Below, piece after piece: positions 43,664 to 53,057 of a stretch of 64,000 nt of DNA. The translations under genes were made by a program, and so were the position numbers. The stretch lies in assembly GCF_004331735.1 (NCBI RefSeq), contig NZ_SJSO01000014.1, positions 62,001 to 126,000 of the forward strand, in the 5' to 3' direction. Positions within the stretch are counted from its first letter, which is position 1. Each line of letters opens with the position of its first letter. Source of the DNA: Pedobacter psychrodurus. Lineage in GTDB: Bacteria; Bacteroidota; Bacteroidia; Sphingobacteriales; Sphingobacteriaceae. The notes below the pieces were generated by a model. That model saw only the letters and a program-made list of their open reading frames with translations, made no database searches and was not told the DNA's origin.

Positions 43664-46468
43664 ATGAATTTAAACACATCAATCAAGAAACTAATTATCA
43701 AGCACTTAAGCATAGTAACCTTAAGCTTAACATCACTATCGGTTTTTGGGCAGATTTTCAGCACCGCACAAAACCCACTTAGTGTAAAATGGAACTATAT
43801 TTCTGCAGGGGGCTTCAAAATCATCTATCCGCAAGAACTGGAGAAAGAAGCCCAAAGAATGGCCAATACCCTACCCTATATCTACCCTAAAATAGGGCTG
43901 GGTTTAAGGCAGCAAAAAACCGCTATTCCACTCCTATTGCAGAACCGTGGAACTGTGGCAAATGGCTTTGTTCAGCTGGCACCTAAGAAGTCTGAATTCT
44001 ACGTAACCCCACCTCAGTTTTTCGACAGTCAGGACTGGTTAAACAACCTAGCGGTGCATGAACTTAGGCACATTGCCCAGTTTGACAAATTGACAGGAGC
44101 GCAAGTACATCCATTCCCCGATCTAGTTTACTTCGCTTACTTTGGTGCGGGCATACCCACCTGGTTTTTCGAAGGTGACGCAGTGGTTAACGAAACCGCT
44201 TTGACTAATTCGGGCAGGGGTCGGCAGCCCAATTGGATCATGCCTTATCGTGCTTCAATTTTAGAAGGCAAAAAAATATCTTATAGCAAAGCCTATTTCG
44301 GTTCGAACAAAGACGTTACGCCTGGCTATTACCAAACTGGATATTTGATGGTATCGGATATGAAAGAAAAATATGGTCAGTTCATTTCCGACAGTCTACT
44401 TGGCGACATTAGAAAAAGACCGATAAGGTTGTACCCCTTTTCGCAGAGCTTAAAAAAATTCACGAAGCAAAACTCCAGAACCTACTTTCTTTCCACACAA
44501 AACAAGCTTGCTGAAAAATGGAAAATGCAGCAAGAAAAATCTGTTACAGAAAGCTATGAAAGCTTAAATAAAAAATCTGCTTTGGCAACAGATTATTTCC
44601 TTCCTGTTCGGCTAAATAAAAACCAGGTTTTAGCGCTAAAAGAAAGCAAGACAGATGCACGATATTTCGTGATTATTAACGAGGATAAATCAGAACAAAA
44701 ATTATTCGGAATTGGTTACCAGGAACAGCCTTGGTTCAGCTTAAAAAACGACCATTTAGTTTGGGATGAAATACGCTACGATCCGCGCTACAAACAACGG
44801 AGTTATAGCGTAATTTGTTCGTACAATTTAAAGACCAAAAAATTCAAAAAATTAAGCAGCAAAAGCAGGCTCTTCTCTCCCAGCCTTTCTAATGATGGGA
44901 AGAAAATCATCGCTTCAAAAGTGGAGCTGAGCAATCAGTTCAACCTGGTAGAAATGGATGCAAGCTCAGGCAAAATTTTAAAGACCTATTCTAATCTTGA
45001 AAACGAAATCCTACAGACACCTTCCTTTGATCAATCAGGGAATAAGGTTGCCTATATCAGCGTAAGTGAAAAAGGAAAAAGTTTGTGGCTGATTGATGGA
45101 GAAAAAAAATCGCAGCTGATTTCGAACAGCAGACAACAGCTAAGCCGCCCGATTTTCATTAACGACAAAATTGTTTTCAATGCACACTTTAATGGCATTG
45201 ATAACATCTACAGCATAGACCCTGGTTCGAAAAAAATCAATGCACTTAGTGTTTCGAAATACGGAGCCTTTAACCCCAGCGAAACCGCTGATGGAAAAAT
45301 CATTTTTAACAATTATAAAATCAATGGTTACGAAATTGCAGAGGCAGAACTAACCGAAAAATCTGTAGGTGAAAATAACTTTGTTGATTTTTCGGCTGCT
45401 GCAGAGAAGCAGGAAAATGTAGGAAATGTTTTTGACAAAATTCCAGACAGCACTTACCAGGTTAAACGCTATCATCAAGCCTTAAACCTTTTCAGTTTCC
45501 ACAGCATTATTCCAGTTATCGATAACGAATATCTTTTCGGTCTGGAGCTGCAATCAAACAACCTGCTTAACACCATGGACTTTTATACGGGTGCAAAATA
45601 CCATCGCGACTTAAAACGTTTTGAGTACACAGCAGATATCAGCTATAAGGCGCTTTACCCCGTGTTTAGTTTACTATACCGCAACCGTCCGAAAAGAACG
45701 TTCTACAAAGCTAAAAATGCAATACAGCAAGGCGATTGGCGGGAGAACTATATCAAGCTCAATGCATCGGTTCCGCTTTCGTTTAATGCCCGCAATCAGA
45801 ACTATGCTTTTACGCTAAATGCGGCAACCAGTTTTACGCAGCGTTACATGCCAGAAAATATGCCTACCGGTTTTATCCGCGAGCTTAAATTTCCAATGGA
45901 ATATAATTTCACTTTCAACCACAGCGTGCGCACTACCGAAAGAGATATTGCACCAAAGTGGGCGCAAGTATTTAGGGCAACTTACAATCACCAACCCTTT
46001 GACAAAAACTTAAAAGGAGAAATCTTAGCACTCGAAAGTTTCCTTTACTTTCCGGGCCTTGCAAAAAACCATTCCTTTTTAGCGAGCTTTAATTATCAGA
46101 AAGCAAGTGGGGTAAATCAGTATGCAACCGAGATTGCAACTGTTTATGGATACAACAATATTTTAGCGAAAAGTGCATTACAAAACAGTCTGCTTTTCAA
46201 CTACCGTTTCCCTTTTGCTTTTCCTGATTGGGAGTTGGGTCCTTTCGCTTACGTCAGAAATTTTAGGGCAGGTTTGTTTTGCCATTACGAAAACATTGGC
46301 AAGGGCACAACCTTTAACGATCCGAAAACTTATGGCATAGAATTGAACACAAGTGTAAACCTTTTGCGCTATCAACCTGTTGTAGATTTAGGAGCGAGGT
46401 TGGTTTTTGTTAATCAGATTTACAATCAAAATCCGATATTAGAGTTTTCATTTAATTATAGCTTTTAA
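43664..46468 (+). CDS. Zincin-like, beta-propeller and outer-membrane barrel protein
   Basis: 934 residues. Signal peptide 1-30 (ends SVFGQ). Residues about 40-290: a gluzincin-like domain with HELRH (132-136) and a downstream Glu170 in WFFEGDAVVNE, a zinc peptidase arrangement. Residues about 300-600: WD40/TolB-type propeller strands (for example SPSLSNDGKKIIASKVE and TPSFDQSGNKVAYIS). Residues about 640-934: amphipathic strands ending in LEFSFNYSF, an outer-membrane barrel with terminal Phe. I have seen similar proteins annotated as TolB-like or hypothetical. Predicted at the outer membrane. The substrate is unknown. Confidence 0.8.
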   Translation: MNLNTSIKKLIIKHLSIVTLSLTSLSVFGQIFSTAQNPLSVKWNYISAGGFKIIYPQELEKEAQRMANTLPYIYPKIGLGLRQQKTAIPLLLQNRGTVANGFVQLAPKKSEFYVTPPQFFDSQDWLNNLAVHELRHIAQFDKLTGAQVHPFPDLVYFAYFGAGIPTWFFEGDAVVNETALTNSGRGRQPNWIMPYRASILEGKKISYSKAYFGSNKDVTPGYYQTGYLMVSDMKEKYGQFISDSLLGDIRKRPIRLYPFSQSLKKFTKQNSRTYFLSTQNKLAEKWKMQQEKSVTESYESLNKKSALATDYFLPVRLNKNQVLALKESKTDARYFVIINEDKSEQKLFGIGYQEQPWFSLKNDHLVWDEIRYDPRYKQRSYSVICSYNLKTKKFKKLSSKSRLFSPSLSNDGKKIIASKVELSNQFNLVEMDASSGKILKTYSNLENEILQTPSFDQSGNKVAYISVSEKGKSLWLIDGEKKSQLISNSRQQLSRPIFINDKIVFNAHFNGIDNIYSIDPGSKKINALSVSKYGAFNPSETADGKIIFNNYKINGYEIAEAELTEKSVGENNFVDFSAAAEKQENVGNVFDKIPDSTYQVKRYHQALNLFSFHSIIPVIDNEYLFGLELQSNNLLNTMDFYTGAKYHRDLKRFEYTADISYKALYPVFSLLYRNRPKRTFYKAKNAIQQGDWRENYIKLNASVPLSFNARNQNYAFTLNAATSFTQRYMPENMPTGFIRELKFPMEYNFTFNHSVRTTERDIAPKWAQVFRATYNHQPFDKNLKGEILALESFLYFPGLAKNHSFLASFNYQKASGVNQYATEIATVYGYNNILAKSALQNSLLFNYRFPFAFPDWELGPFAYVRNFRAGLFCHYENIGKGTTFNDPKTYGIELNTSVNLLRYQPVVDLGARLVFVNQIYNQNPILEFSFNYSF

Positions 46469-46472
46469 AACC

Positions 46473-46751
46473 ATGAGTGCAAAAACAATTTCCATCATTA
46501 TTTTGACCGTATTGCTGACCATATTTTTAATGGTGAATACCGAACCTGTTGATTTTGATTTCCTGGTTACCACAGTTCCGGTATCTAAACTTTTGGTTAT
46601 CGGCATTTGTATCATCATCGGTTTTATTATCGGTTTTGTTGTGGGCCGTCCGAGAAAAACATTAAGTAGCTATGATGATGAGATCGAAAGAAATCAACCT
46701 GTTTCGAATAAAAAAGAATTGAGCGACGAGGACAGGGATTATATTAGTTAG
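46473..46751 (+). CDS. LapA-like (DUF1049) membrane protein
   Basis: 92 residues with two transmembrane segments (about 4-21 and 38-58) and the short NTEPVDFDFL turn between them, followed by GRPRKT and a charged cytoplasmic tail. This matches the LapA/DUF1049 family, which in E. coli works with LapB in lipopolysaccharide assembly. It starts 4 bp after the preceding stop and is likely co-transcribed with it. Confidence 0.85.
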   Translation: MSAKTISIIILTVLLTIFLMVNTEPVDFDFLVTTVPVSKLLVIGICIIIGFIIGFVVGRPRKTLSSYDDEIERNQPVSNKKELSDEDRDYIS

Positions 46752-46798
46752 CGCTAGGATTTTTTAGGATTCTACGATCTGATACTCAGTAGCAAAAT

Positions 46799-46882
46799 CG
46801 TCATCTCGACTGGAACGCAGTGAAATGGAGAGATCTGCCTCGATAGATCTCTCGGCTACGTTGGACTTCGCTCGAGATGACG
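46799..46882. repeat. Palindromic repeat, GTCATTTCGA family (copy 2)
   Basis: Outer arms CGTCATCTCGA (46799-46809) and TCGAGATGACG (46872-46882) are exact inverses. An inner AGAGATCT...AGATCTCT pairing is also present. Confidence 0.8.
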
Positions 46883-46979
46883 GCGACTTGGGATAGTGGT
46901 CTTCTTAAACTTTCTGTCAATCACTTTGGTTTTTATGCAATAGATTATTTATCTAAATGACGGGTATTTTTTTTCGCGG

Positions 46980-47273
46980 TTAAAGTGCCGACATTACCTC
47001 ACCATACAACAAACCACTGCCCCCACCATAATGCTGGATAATTTTCAGGCCTGGTTGTAAAGCAAGTAGTTTGTTTTTCAATTCGGTTTCTGAATCTGGA
47101 TCAATGCCATTGCCAAGTAAAACCAGATCCACGTGCTGTTCTTTACAAATGAAAATCGCTTCTTCATTTTTACAAACACATAATCCCTTCCATTCTGGTC
47201 TGGCATTTAACAAGCGGTTCATTACTGCGGTAATTTCTGTATCCCGGCCGATATAAAGTATAGTAGTTTGCAT
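46980..47273 (-). CDS. Degenerate response-regulator receiver-like protein
   Basis: 97 residues with the alternating beta/alpha order of a receiver domain: TTILYIGRDTEITAVMNRLL, then VDLVLLGNGID where a receiver would have DLVLLDxxxP. The phospho-acceptor Asp is Gly54 here, and the conserved Thr/Ser and Lys near the end are not found (IIQHYGGGSG). It is too short for the last helix. So it is either a phosphorylation-independent pseudo-receiver or a decayed one. Alone in its unit. Confidence 0.6.
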   Translation of the reverse strand: MQTTILYIGRDTEITAVMNRLLNARPEWKGLCVCKNEEAIFICKEQHVDLVLLGNGIDPDSETELKNKLLALQPGLKIIQHYGGGSGLLYGEVMSAL

Positions 47274-47323
47274 ATTTTAAGTTTTAAAAATATCGTTGTT
47301 TAACAAATTACTCAACAAAGAAA

Positions 47324-47443
47324 ATCGCCATTTCAACTGAAGCACCGATTTTCATCAGTAGCGAAATGGAGAAATATTTGGTCTCTACTCCAAGATTTCT
47401 CCTCCAAAGGAGTTCCTTTGGAACACTACGGTCGAAATGACGA
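47324..47443. repeat. Palindromic repeat, GTCATTTCGA family (copy 3, expanded)
   Basis: Arms ATCGCCATTTCAA and TCGAAATGACGAT enclose AGCGAAATGGAGAAAT and an inner CAAAGGAGTTCCTTTGG palindrome. Longer than the other copies. Confidence 0.65.
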
Positions 47444-47453
47444 TTCTTCTAAA

Positions 47454-48176
47454 TTAATTCAATTCCATCGGAACATCCATCAATAAAACCTCTGCATCTG
47501 CAGTATTTGCTTTAAAACTGATGCTGTCTGTATCCCAAACACCTAAACCATCTCTTTTGCTCAACACTTGTCCGTTTATGGTTACCTCTCCGTTGATTAC
47601 GAAAGCATAAACACCGTTTCCAGCTTTTTTGATTTTGTATGCTGTTTCAAAACCCTCGTCAAATTTACCTAATGAGAACCATGCATCCTGTTGGATCCAT
47701 ACGCCAGCATCATCAGCGTTTGGTGATAAAATCTGCTGGAAGTTATTGTGCCTCGCTGCAACATCTAAAGTTTGCTGATCATAACGTGGCGTAACATTCT
47801 TTTTGTTCGGAAACAGCCAAATCTGCAATAAATTTAATTGCTCATCTGCATTTGCGTTGAACTCGCTATGGCTAACACCTGTTCCGGCGCTCATTACCTG
47901 AATTTCTCCATTTTTAATTACGGCCGAATTGCCCATGCTATCTTTGTGTGCAATTGCACCAGCTAATGGAATGGTAATAATTTCCATGTTATCGTGCGGA
48001 TGAGAGCCAAAACCCATTCCACCATCAATACTGTCGTCATTTAAAACCCTTAAAACTCCGAAGTGCATCCGCTCTGGATTGTAGTAATTAGCAAAACTGA
48101 ATGAATGGTGTGCATCTAACCAACCATGATTAGCGTGACCGCGGGTGTTTTCTTTGTGCAAAATAAACTGTGACAT
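47454..48176 (-). CDS. Pirin family protein (YhaK-like)
   Basis: 240 residues, a bicupin. N-terminal cupin metal site: GFGSHPHDNMEIITIPL, with further His and Glu in HSEFNANADEQLNLLQIW. C-terminal cupin lacks a clear metal site. Pirins of this kind include quercetin 2,3-dioxygenases and redox sensors; physiological role unknown. Start preceded by a short gap, and the gene stands alone. Confidence 0.93.
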   Translation of the reverse strand: MSQFILHKENTRGHANHGWLDAHHSFSFANYYNPERMHFGVLRVLNDDSIDGGMGFGSHPHDNMEIITIPLAGAIAHKDSMGNSAVIKNGEIQVMSAGTGVSHSEFNANADEQLNLLQIWLFPNKKNVTPRYDQQTLDVAARHNNFQQILSPNADDAGVWIQQDAWFSLGKFDEGFETAYKIKKAGNGVYAFVINGEVTINGQVLSKRDGLGVWDTDSISFKANTADAEVLLMDVPMELN

Positions 48177-48276
48177 AAATTTCCTTTCTTATTTATGATA
48201 CAAATTTACAGCAGCGATGTTTGCCACGCATTGATGTAGGGTAAGAAAAGAGAGTCTTTAGTCCAGAGTCCTAAGT

Positions 48277-48960
48277 CTAGAGTCGATCATGCCTGGCAAG
48301 TACAGCATCGCTGTTCAGTTCTCGCAAGGCATCTAAAGCTATCCAGTTTGCTTTTTTATTGTTTTGTGCAAGGATATTATTTGCTGTTTCGATTGCATGT
48401 TGATGCAGGAAAGCATTTCGTTTGCCGATCTGCCTAAGCGCCCAGTTGATTGCTTTTTTAACAAAGTTCCGGTTATCGTAAGCTTCCCTTTCAATAATTA
48501 CAAGAAAACTTAAAAAAGTTTCGTTGGGTTCTTTTTTGAGATGCACGGCGGCTTCGGCCATTAATACAAAACTGGTTCGTTTTACAAATTCTTCTTTAGC
48601 CCCGGCAAACTCAAAAGCTTTCGACTTAAAATAAGGCGTCTTAACGAAAAGATTTCCACATGCCTGATCACATATATCCCAGGAGCTAAAATCTTTCGTC
48701 CAAGCATTTATTTGCGCTTCTCCGACTTCTTTATAATCACCAATAAAGATTGCTAAAAGACGGGCTTCATGAAATCGGGTTTCCCAAAGCAATAAAGACA
48801 GTTCCTGATTTTTGCCGATCTGCTTGGCCAGCTTTCTGATATTTGGCACCCTGACGCCGAAAGCTTTAGAAATATCAATCCCAAAATGAGCCATTTTTTT
48901 TAAATACTCGGGCTCACTGATAGATCGAAGTTCGGTAAGGATAAAGTCGATGTCATTCAT
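48277..48960 (-). CDS. AlkD-type DNA alkylation repair protein
   Basis: 227 residues of tandem HEAT-like helix pairs. The region SSWDICDQACGNLFVKTPYF carries the Trp and Asp positions used by AlkD to remove 3-methyladenine and 7-methylguanine bases. The segment FVKKAINWALRQIGKRN is also typical. Cytoplasmic, monocistronic. Confidence 0.92.
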   Translation of the reverse strand: MNDIDFILTELRSISEPEYLKKMAHFGIDISKAFGVRVPNIRKLAKQIGKNQELSLLLWETRFHEARLLAIFIGDYKEVGEAQINAWTKDFSSWDICDQACGNLFVKTPYFKSKAFEFAGAKEEFVKRTSFVLMAEAAVHLKKEPNETFLSFLVIIEREAYDNRNFVKKAINWALRQIGKRNAFLHQHAIETANNILAQNNKKANWIALDALRELNSDAVLARHDRL

Positions 48961-49147
48961 ATACGAATTTAGTTTTTTTGAAAGACTTCCAAAGTTTCAT
49001 AAGCCCGTACCCAGACAAAAATCTGGAAGTTTAGACAAAATAATTGGGACTACAATGCATTAAACATAACCAATCCTTAACACTGTTCCAGTTGTAAGTT
49101 TATATCTACCCTTTAAACTTGTTTCAATTTAACCATAACATAAACCC

Positions 49148-50404
49148 ATGCAAAAAAACTTCCTCTGGATGCTATTAGCGTCCTGCCTATTCACACTTTC
49201 CTGCCAAAAGAACACGTTAACAGAAGAGTCGATCAGCACAACAGTACAAAACAAAAATATGCTAATGGCCAACACTGCAGCAGCCAGCCCGGCCGCAAGC
49301 GTAAATGCCTACACCAATACATCGGCTTACATTAACACAGGTTTTACATTTTTAAACCCAACACAGCTAGATAAAAACCGTCAAGCCATTGGTGGCAATG
49401 CTTACACCGAGGTATATGGCTTCAACATTCCTGAAGAAAACAGGGTAAGGGGTATAAGGTGGAATGAAGATGATGAAACTACATCTATATGGCGCCCCCA
49501 GGGAATCGCTGGTTTCTCAAGGAACGGTGTACGTTATTTATTAGTAAGCTGGTACGCTAAAGATGCTGCAGAGAGCAAAGGATCGAGAATAACACTTATT
49601 GATATCAGCCCAAGTTCTAGCACTTACTTAACTTATAGGCACATTTTACTGGTACAGCCTACACTTCCAACCGGCACGCTAGATTATACGCAATATGGTG
49701 CTTACGCGCCCTTAAATGTACATGCCGGCGGAGTAGCTTATTTTAATGGTAAAGTTTATTTAAGCAGTACAAGTCTAGGATTAAGGGTATTCGATCTAGA
49801 CAAAATTATTGAGGTAAGTACAGGGACTGGCACTGATAATAAGTGTGGCAAAGACGCTAGTGGTAATCTTTATGCTTTTAATTACAGATACATACTTCCA
49901 CAAATAGGTTATTATAAAATTAATGATGCAGATCCTTTTTCAACAGTACAGGTAAATTACGAAAACAATCAATTATGGATAGGCCAATATTATGCCGGAA
50001 GTGCAGATGCATCGATTATGCCTAAAATATTCGGATTTCCTATAAACACAGCCGGCGAATTGCAGAATTCAGGGATACAAACAGTGATTCCCAAAAACAG
50101 TCTGTTTACTTCAGATCATGCGCATGGCATACAGGGCGTTTTTAGAAAAGGGAATAGAACCTGGCTTTCTTGCACCGGATCGCCGAGCGAATCGTACGGA
50201 TCAACCGCCCGCTTAGCAAGATATACAGATGGCGATACCAATACAGTTAGATACAGGTGGCCATACGGTGCTGAATCGCTATATCTTGAAGCACAATACG
50301 GATATTTATGGAGCTTAACTGAATTTGAACCCAATGCGGGTGCTCAAAATGGCAGTCAGGTTAACCGCTGTATATTTGCTGTAGATTTTTCAAAATACGA
50401 ATAG
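49148..50404 (+). CDS. Lipoprotein of unknown family, possibly beta-propeller
   Basis: 418 residues with a lipoprotein signal ending FTLSC (Cys near 19). Beta-rich throughout, with repeating segments of the type PQGIAGFSRNGVRYLLVSWY, HAGGVAYFNGKVYLSS and HGIQGVFRKGNRTWLSC, spaced like propeller blades. No catalytic motif. I do not recognise a named family. It is monocistronic with a strong terminator. Confidence 0.7.
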   Translation: MQKNFLWMLLASCLFTLSCQKNTLTEESISTTVQNKNMLMANTAAASPAASVNAYTNTSAYINTGFTFLNPTQLDKNRQAIGGNAYTEVYGFNIPEENRVRGIRWNEDDETTSIWRPQGIAGFSRNGVRYLLVSWYAKDAAESKGSRITLIDISPSSSTYLTYRHILLVQPTLPTGTLDYTQYGAYAPLNVHAGGVAYFNGKVYLSSTSLGLRVFDLDKIIEVSTGTGTDNKCGKDASGNLYAFNYRYILPQIGYYKINDADPFSTVQVNYENNQLWIGQYYAGSADASIMPKIFGFPINTAGELQNSGIQTVIPKNSLFTSDHAHGIQGVFRKGNRTWLSCTGSPSESYGSTARLARYTDGDTNTVRYRWPYGAESLYLEAQYGYLWSLTEFEPNAGAQNGSQVNRCIFAVDFSKYE

Positions 50405-50420
50405 CAACCTTAATCAAATA

Positions 50421-50458
50421 AAAAAGGGAGATTTTTTATTAAGAAATCTCCCTTTTTT
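50421..50458. terminator. Bidirectional terminator
   Basis: A stem of at least 14 bp (AAAAAGGGAGATTT at 50421-50434, AAATCTCCCTTTTT from 50444) with A-run and T-run on the two sides, between the convergent lipoprotein and metZ genes. Confidence 0.88.
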
Positions 50459-50481
50459 ATTGATCTATTTTTAAGCATGCA

Positions 50482-51648
50482 TTAGGCTAATGCTTGTTCA
50501 ATATCGGCTAAAATATCGTTGATGTGTTCTAAACCGATTGATAAACGTATAGAACCCTGCTCAATACCTACCTCATTGCGTTGCTCTTCTGTAAGCTTAC
50601 TATGCGTACTCGTAGCGGGATGCGTTGCAATTGAACGTGTATCGGCCAAATTTGCTGAAATAGAGAACATTTGCAGACTGTCCATAAATTTACGTGCAGC
50701 ATCAATACCGCCTTCAACCACAATGGTTACAATACCACCACCTTGTTTCATTTGCTTTTTGGCAATATTGTACTGAGGATGTGATGGTAAAAACGGATAC
50801 TTTACCAGTTTAATTTTTGGGTGTTTTTCTAAATATTCGGCAACCTTTAAAGCATTTTCGCAATGGCGGTCCATACGGATGGCTAAAGTTTCTAAACTTT
50901 TAGATAAAATCCACGCATTAAAAGGAGATAACGCTGGTCCGCTGTGACGGGCAAAACCAATCACATCGGCAATTAAATCTTTGGTCCCTAAAATCACGCC
51001 ACCCAAAACACGCCCTTGCCCATCAATATATTTAGTAGCCGAGTGGATAGAAATGTGTGCACCAAATTTAATCGGTTGTTGCAGATATGGTGTGGCAAAG
51101 CAGTTGTCGACAACTAATAATACGTTGTGTTTTTTAGCCAGATCGCCTAAAAATTCCAGATCGATAATGTCGATACCTGGATTAGATGGGGTTTCTACAA
51201 AAATCATTTTGGTATTGGGTTTAATCAAAGCTTCCCAATCCTGTGGTTTATCTAAATCGGCATAATCGAAAGTTACCCCCCAGTTAGAAAAAACATTGGT
51301 TAATAATTGATGGGTAGAACCAAAAACCGATCTACTGGAAACCAAGTGGTCGCCATTTTTCAAGAAAGCGCCAAATGTAGTAAAAATAGCAGCCATCCCT
51401 GTAGCAGTGGCGAAACCATCTTCGGCACCCTCTAACAGGCACATTTTTTCGATAAACTCTGATGTATTTGGATTTGAATAACGACTATATACATTCCCCT
51501 CCTTTTCATTGGCAAACAAAGCACGCATTTCTTCAGCATCCTCAAACTTATAACTCGAAGTAAGGTAAATAGGAGATGAATGCTCTTTGTGTAAACTGCG
51601 TTCGGTTTGAGTGCGTATAGCTATGGTTTCAAAATTTTCGGATTTCAT
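50482..51648 (-). CDS. metZ: O-succinylhomoserine sulfhydrylase / Cys-Met PLP enzyme
   Basis: 388 residues from the ATG at 51648; the longer frame from 51729 is in repeat DNA. Fold type I Cys/Met-metabolism PLP enzyme: HSSPIYLTSSYKFEDAEEM, SRYSNPNT, and the Schiff-base Lys in HSATKYIDGQGR. The QGR motif after the lysine is typical of MetZ, which makes homocysteine from O-succinylhomoserine and sulfide. A related gamma-synthase or lyase is possible. Follows osmC-like and ispE on the same strand. Confidence 0.85.
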   Translation of the reverse strand: MKSENFETIAIRTQTERSLHKEHSSPIYLTSSYKFEDAEEMRALFANEKEGNVYSRYSNPNTSEFIEKMCLLEGAEDGFATATGMAAIFTTFGAFLKNGDHLVSSRSVFGSTHQLLTNVFSNWGVTFDYADLDKPQDWEALIKPNTKMIFVETPSNPGIDIIDLEFLGDLAKKHNVLLVVDNCFATPYLQQPIKFGAHISIHSATKYIDGQGRVLGGVILGTKDLIADVIGFARHSGPALSPFNAWILSKSLETLAIRMDRHCENALKVAEYLEKHPKIKLVKYPFLPSHPQYNIAKKQMKQGGGIVTIVVEGGIDAARKFMDSLQMFSISANLADTRSIATHPATSTHSKLTEEQRNEVGIEQGSIRLSIGLEHINDILADIEQALA

Positions 51649-51655
51649 TGTATTG

Positions 51656-51720
51656 TTAGATATGAGTATTGAGATGTTAGATATGAGATTTGAGACAAAA
51701 GATTTGAGATAGGAGATTTC
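51656..51720. repeat. Degenerate AGATTTGAG-type repeats before metZ
   Basis: Imperfect units of TGAGATNTGAG type fill the 5' side of metZ, similar to the ordered heptamer array at 53058-53099. A CCTCAACCTTAAA-type tract follows to 51770. Confidence 0.5.
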
Positions 51721-51759
51721 ACCCCTCAACCTTAAATCCTACACCCTTAAACCTCCACC

Positions 51760-52179
51760 CTACACCTTATTTATTTTGTAAGTAAAATTAATTGTTGCAG
51801 AGCGGCCCAAAATATTCGATACCGAACAATATTTATCAAAGGTCATTTGTAACGCACGCTCCACTTTTTGAACGCTTAAATCGCCAAATAAATCGAAATG
51901 AATATTGATTACGTCAAATATCGGCGGCATTTCTTCCTCTTTTCTGGTTGCTGTAATTGCAATTTTAACATCATCAAGCGGTTCTTTCTGCTTACTTAAT
52001 ACATTTACCATATCAATCCCGCTGCAGCCGCCTAATCCAATAAGCAACATCTCCATTGGCCTGAACCCCTTTCCTTCGCCACCAATGGCAGCTTTTGCAT
52101 CCAACTCTACAGTAAAACCGCTCTCGTTTTCTGCTTCAAAATTAAATTTACCGCTCTTGCGGATCAGATTTATGTTCAT
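51760..52179 (-). CDS. OsmC family protein
   Basis: 139 residues. The two OsmC cysteines appear in LIGLGGCSGIDMVNVLSKQ and in YCSVSNIL, together with an AKAAIGGEGKGFRPMEML turn. OsmC/Ohr proteins reduce organic or hydrogen peroxide with reduced dithiol donors. Probably cytoplasmic. 111 bp before metZ, 72 bp after ispE, on the same strand. Confidence 0.9.
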   Translation of the reverse strand: MNINLIRKSGKFNFEAENESGFTVELDAKAAIGGEGKGFRPMEMLLIGLGGCSGIDMVNVLSKQKEPLDDVKIAITATRKEEEMPPIFDVINIHFDLFGDLSVQKVERALQMTFDKYCSVSNILGRSATINFTYKINKV

Positions 52180-52251
52180 TTTGTTAGTATCGAGTATTTA
52201 GTATCAAGACGCATTAGCTTTAGTCTTTCTGCTTTAACCTTTAAGCTCTAT

Positions 52252-53055
52252 TTAAATATTATAATAAACTATATTGTTTTCTTCCAGTTCAGGCAATTTA
52301 ACCGGATGGTCGAAAATTGCAAAAACCGACGAACCGCTACCACTCATTAAAGCGAATGTTGCGCCTGCATCGTATAAACTGGTTTTTATTTGACGAATTT
52401 GGGGATACTTTGCGAATACCGATAGTTCGAAATCGTTGATAACCTTATTTTTCCATGTTGTTGGGCACAAATGTATGATTTCTTTTAACGATTGCAAAGG
52501 TTTCTGCGGTTTTACATGTGCATAAGCATCGGCCGTACTCACATGTACAGGCGGTTTTACCAAAACTTTAAACCAAGCTGACAAATCTATTTTGCACTTT
52601 TCAAATTCGTCGCCTTTATTAAATGCGTAAACAGGTTTGTTCTCGATAAAAAAAGCGCAGTCCGCCCCTAACTGGCGGGCGTAACCTTCCATTTTATCGA
52701 CCGACATTCCCAAACTGAATTTCTCATTCAACAATTTGATCATAAAAGCACAATCTGCTGATCCTCCGCCCAGGCCTGCGCCCACAGGAATATTTTTCAA
52801 TAAATTAATCTGCTGAGCCGGAATATCATAATCCTTTTTAACCAATTGGTAGGCCTTAAAACACAGGTTATCATTTGCATCGCCAGGAATATCAATGCCA
52901 TGAATTTTGCACGATGTTTCTTCCGCATCGGTAATTTCGACCGAATCCTTAATATTAATTGGATAGAAAACGGTTTCGAGGTTATGGTAACCATCAGCAC
53001 GTTTTTCGGTGATATTTAAGCCTAAGTTTATTTTTGCGTTGGGAAAAGATAGCAT
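52252..53055 (-). CDS. ispE: 4-diphosphocytidyl-2-C-methyl-D-erythritol kinase
   Basis: 267 residues of the GHMP kinase family. The start MLSFPNAKINLGLNI and motif 2 PVGAGLGGGSADCAFMI (ATP loop) match IspE, with the C-terminal MSGSGSSVFAIF. IspE phosphorylates CDP-methylerythritol in the non-mevalonate isoprenoid pathway. A run of heptamers lies two bases before its ATG and replaces any Shine-Dalgarno sequence. Confidence 0.95.
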   Translation of the reverse strand: MLSFPNAKINLGLNITEKRADGYHNLETVFYPINIKDSVEITDAEETSCKIHGIDIPGDANDNLCFKAYQLVKKDYDIPAQQINLLKNIPVGAGLGGGSADCAFMIKLLNEKFSLGMSVDKMEGYARQLGADCAFFIENKPVYAFNKGDEFEKCKIDLSAWFKVLVKPPVHVSTADAYAHVKPQKPLQSLKEIIHLCPTTWKNKVINDFELSVFAKYPQIRQIKTSLYDAGATFALMSGSGSSVFAIFDHPVKLPELEENNIVYYNI

Positions 53056-53057
53056 TC

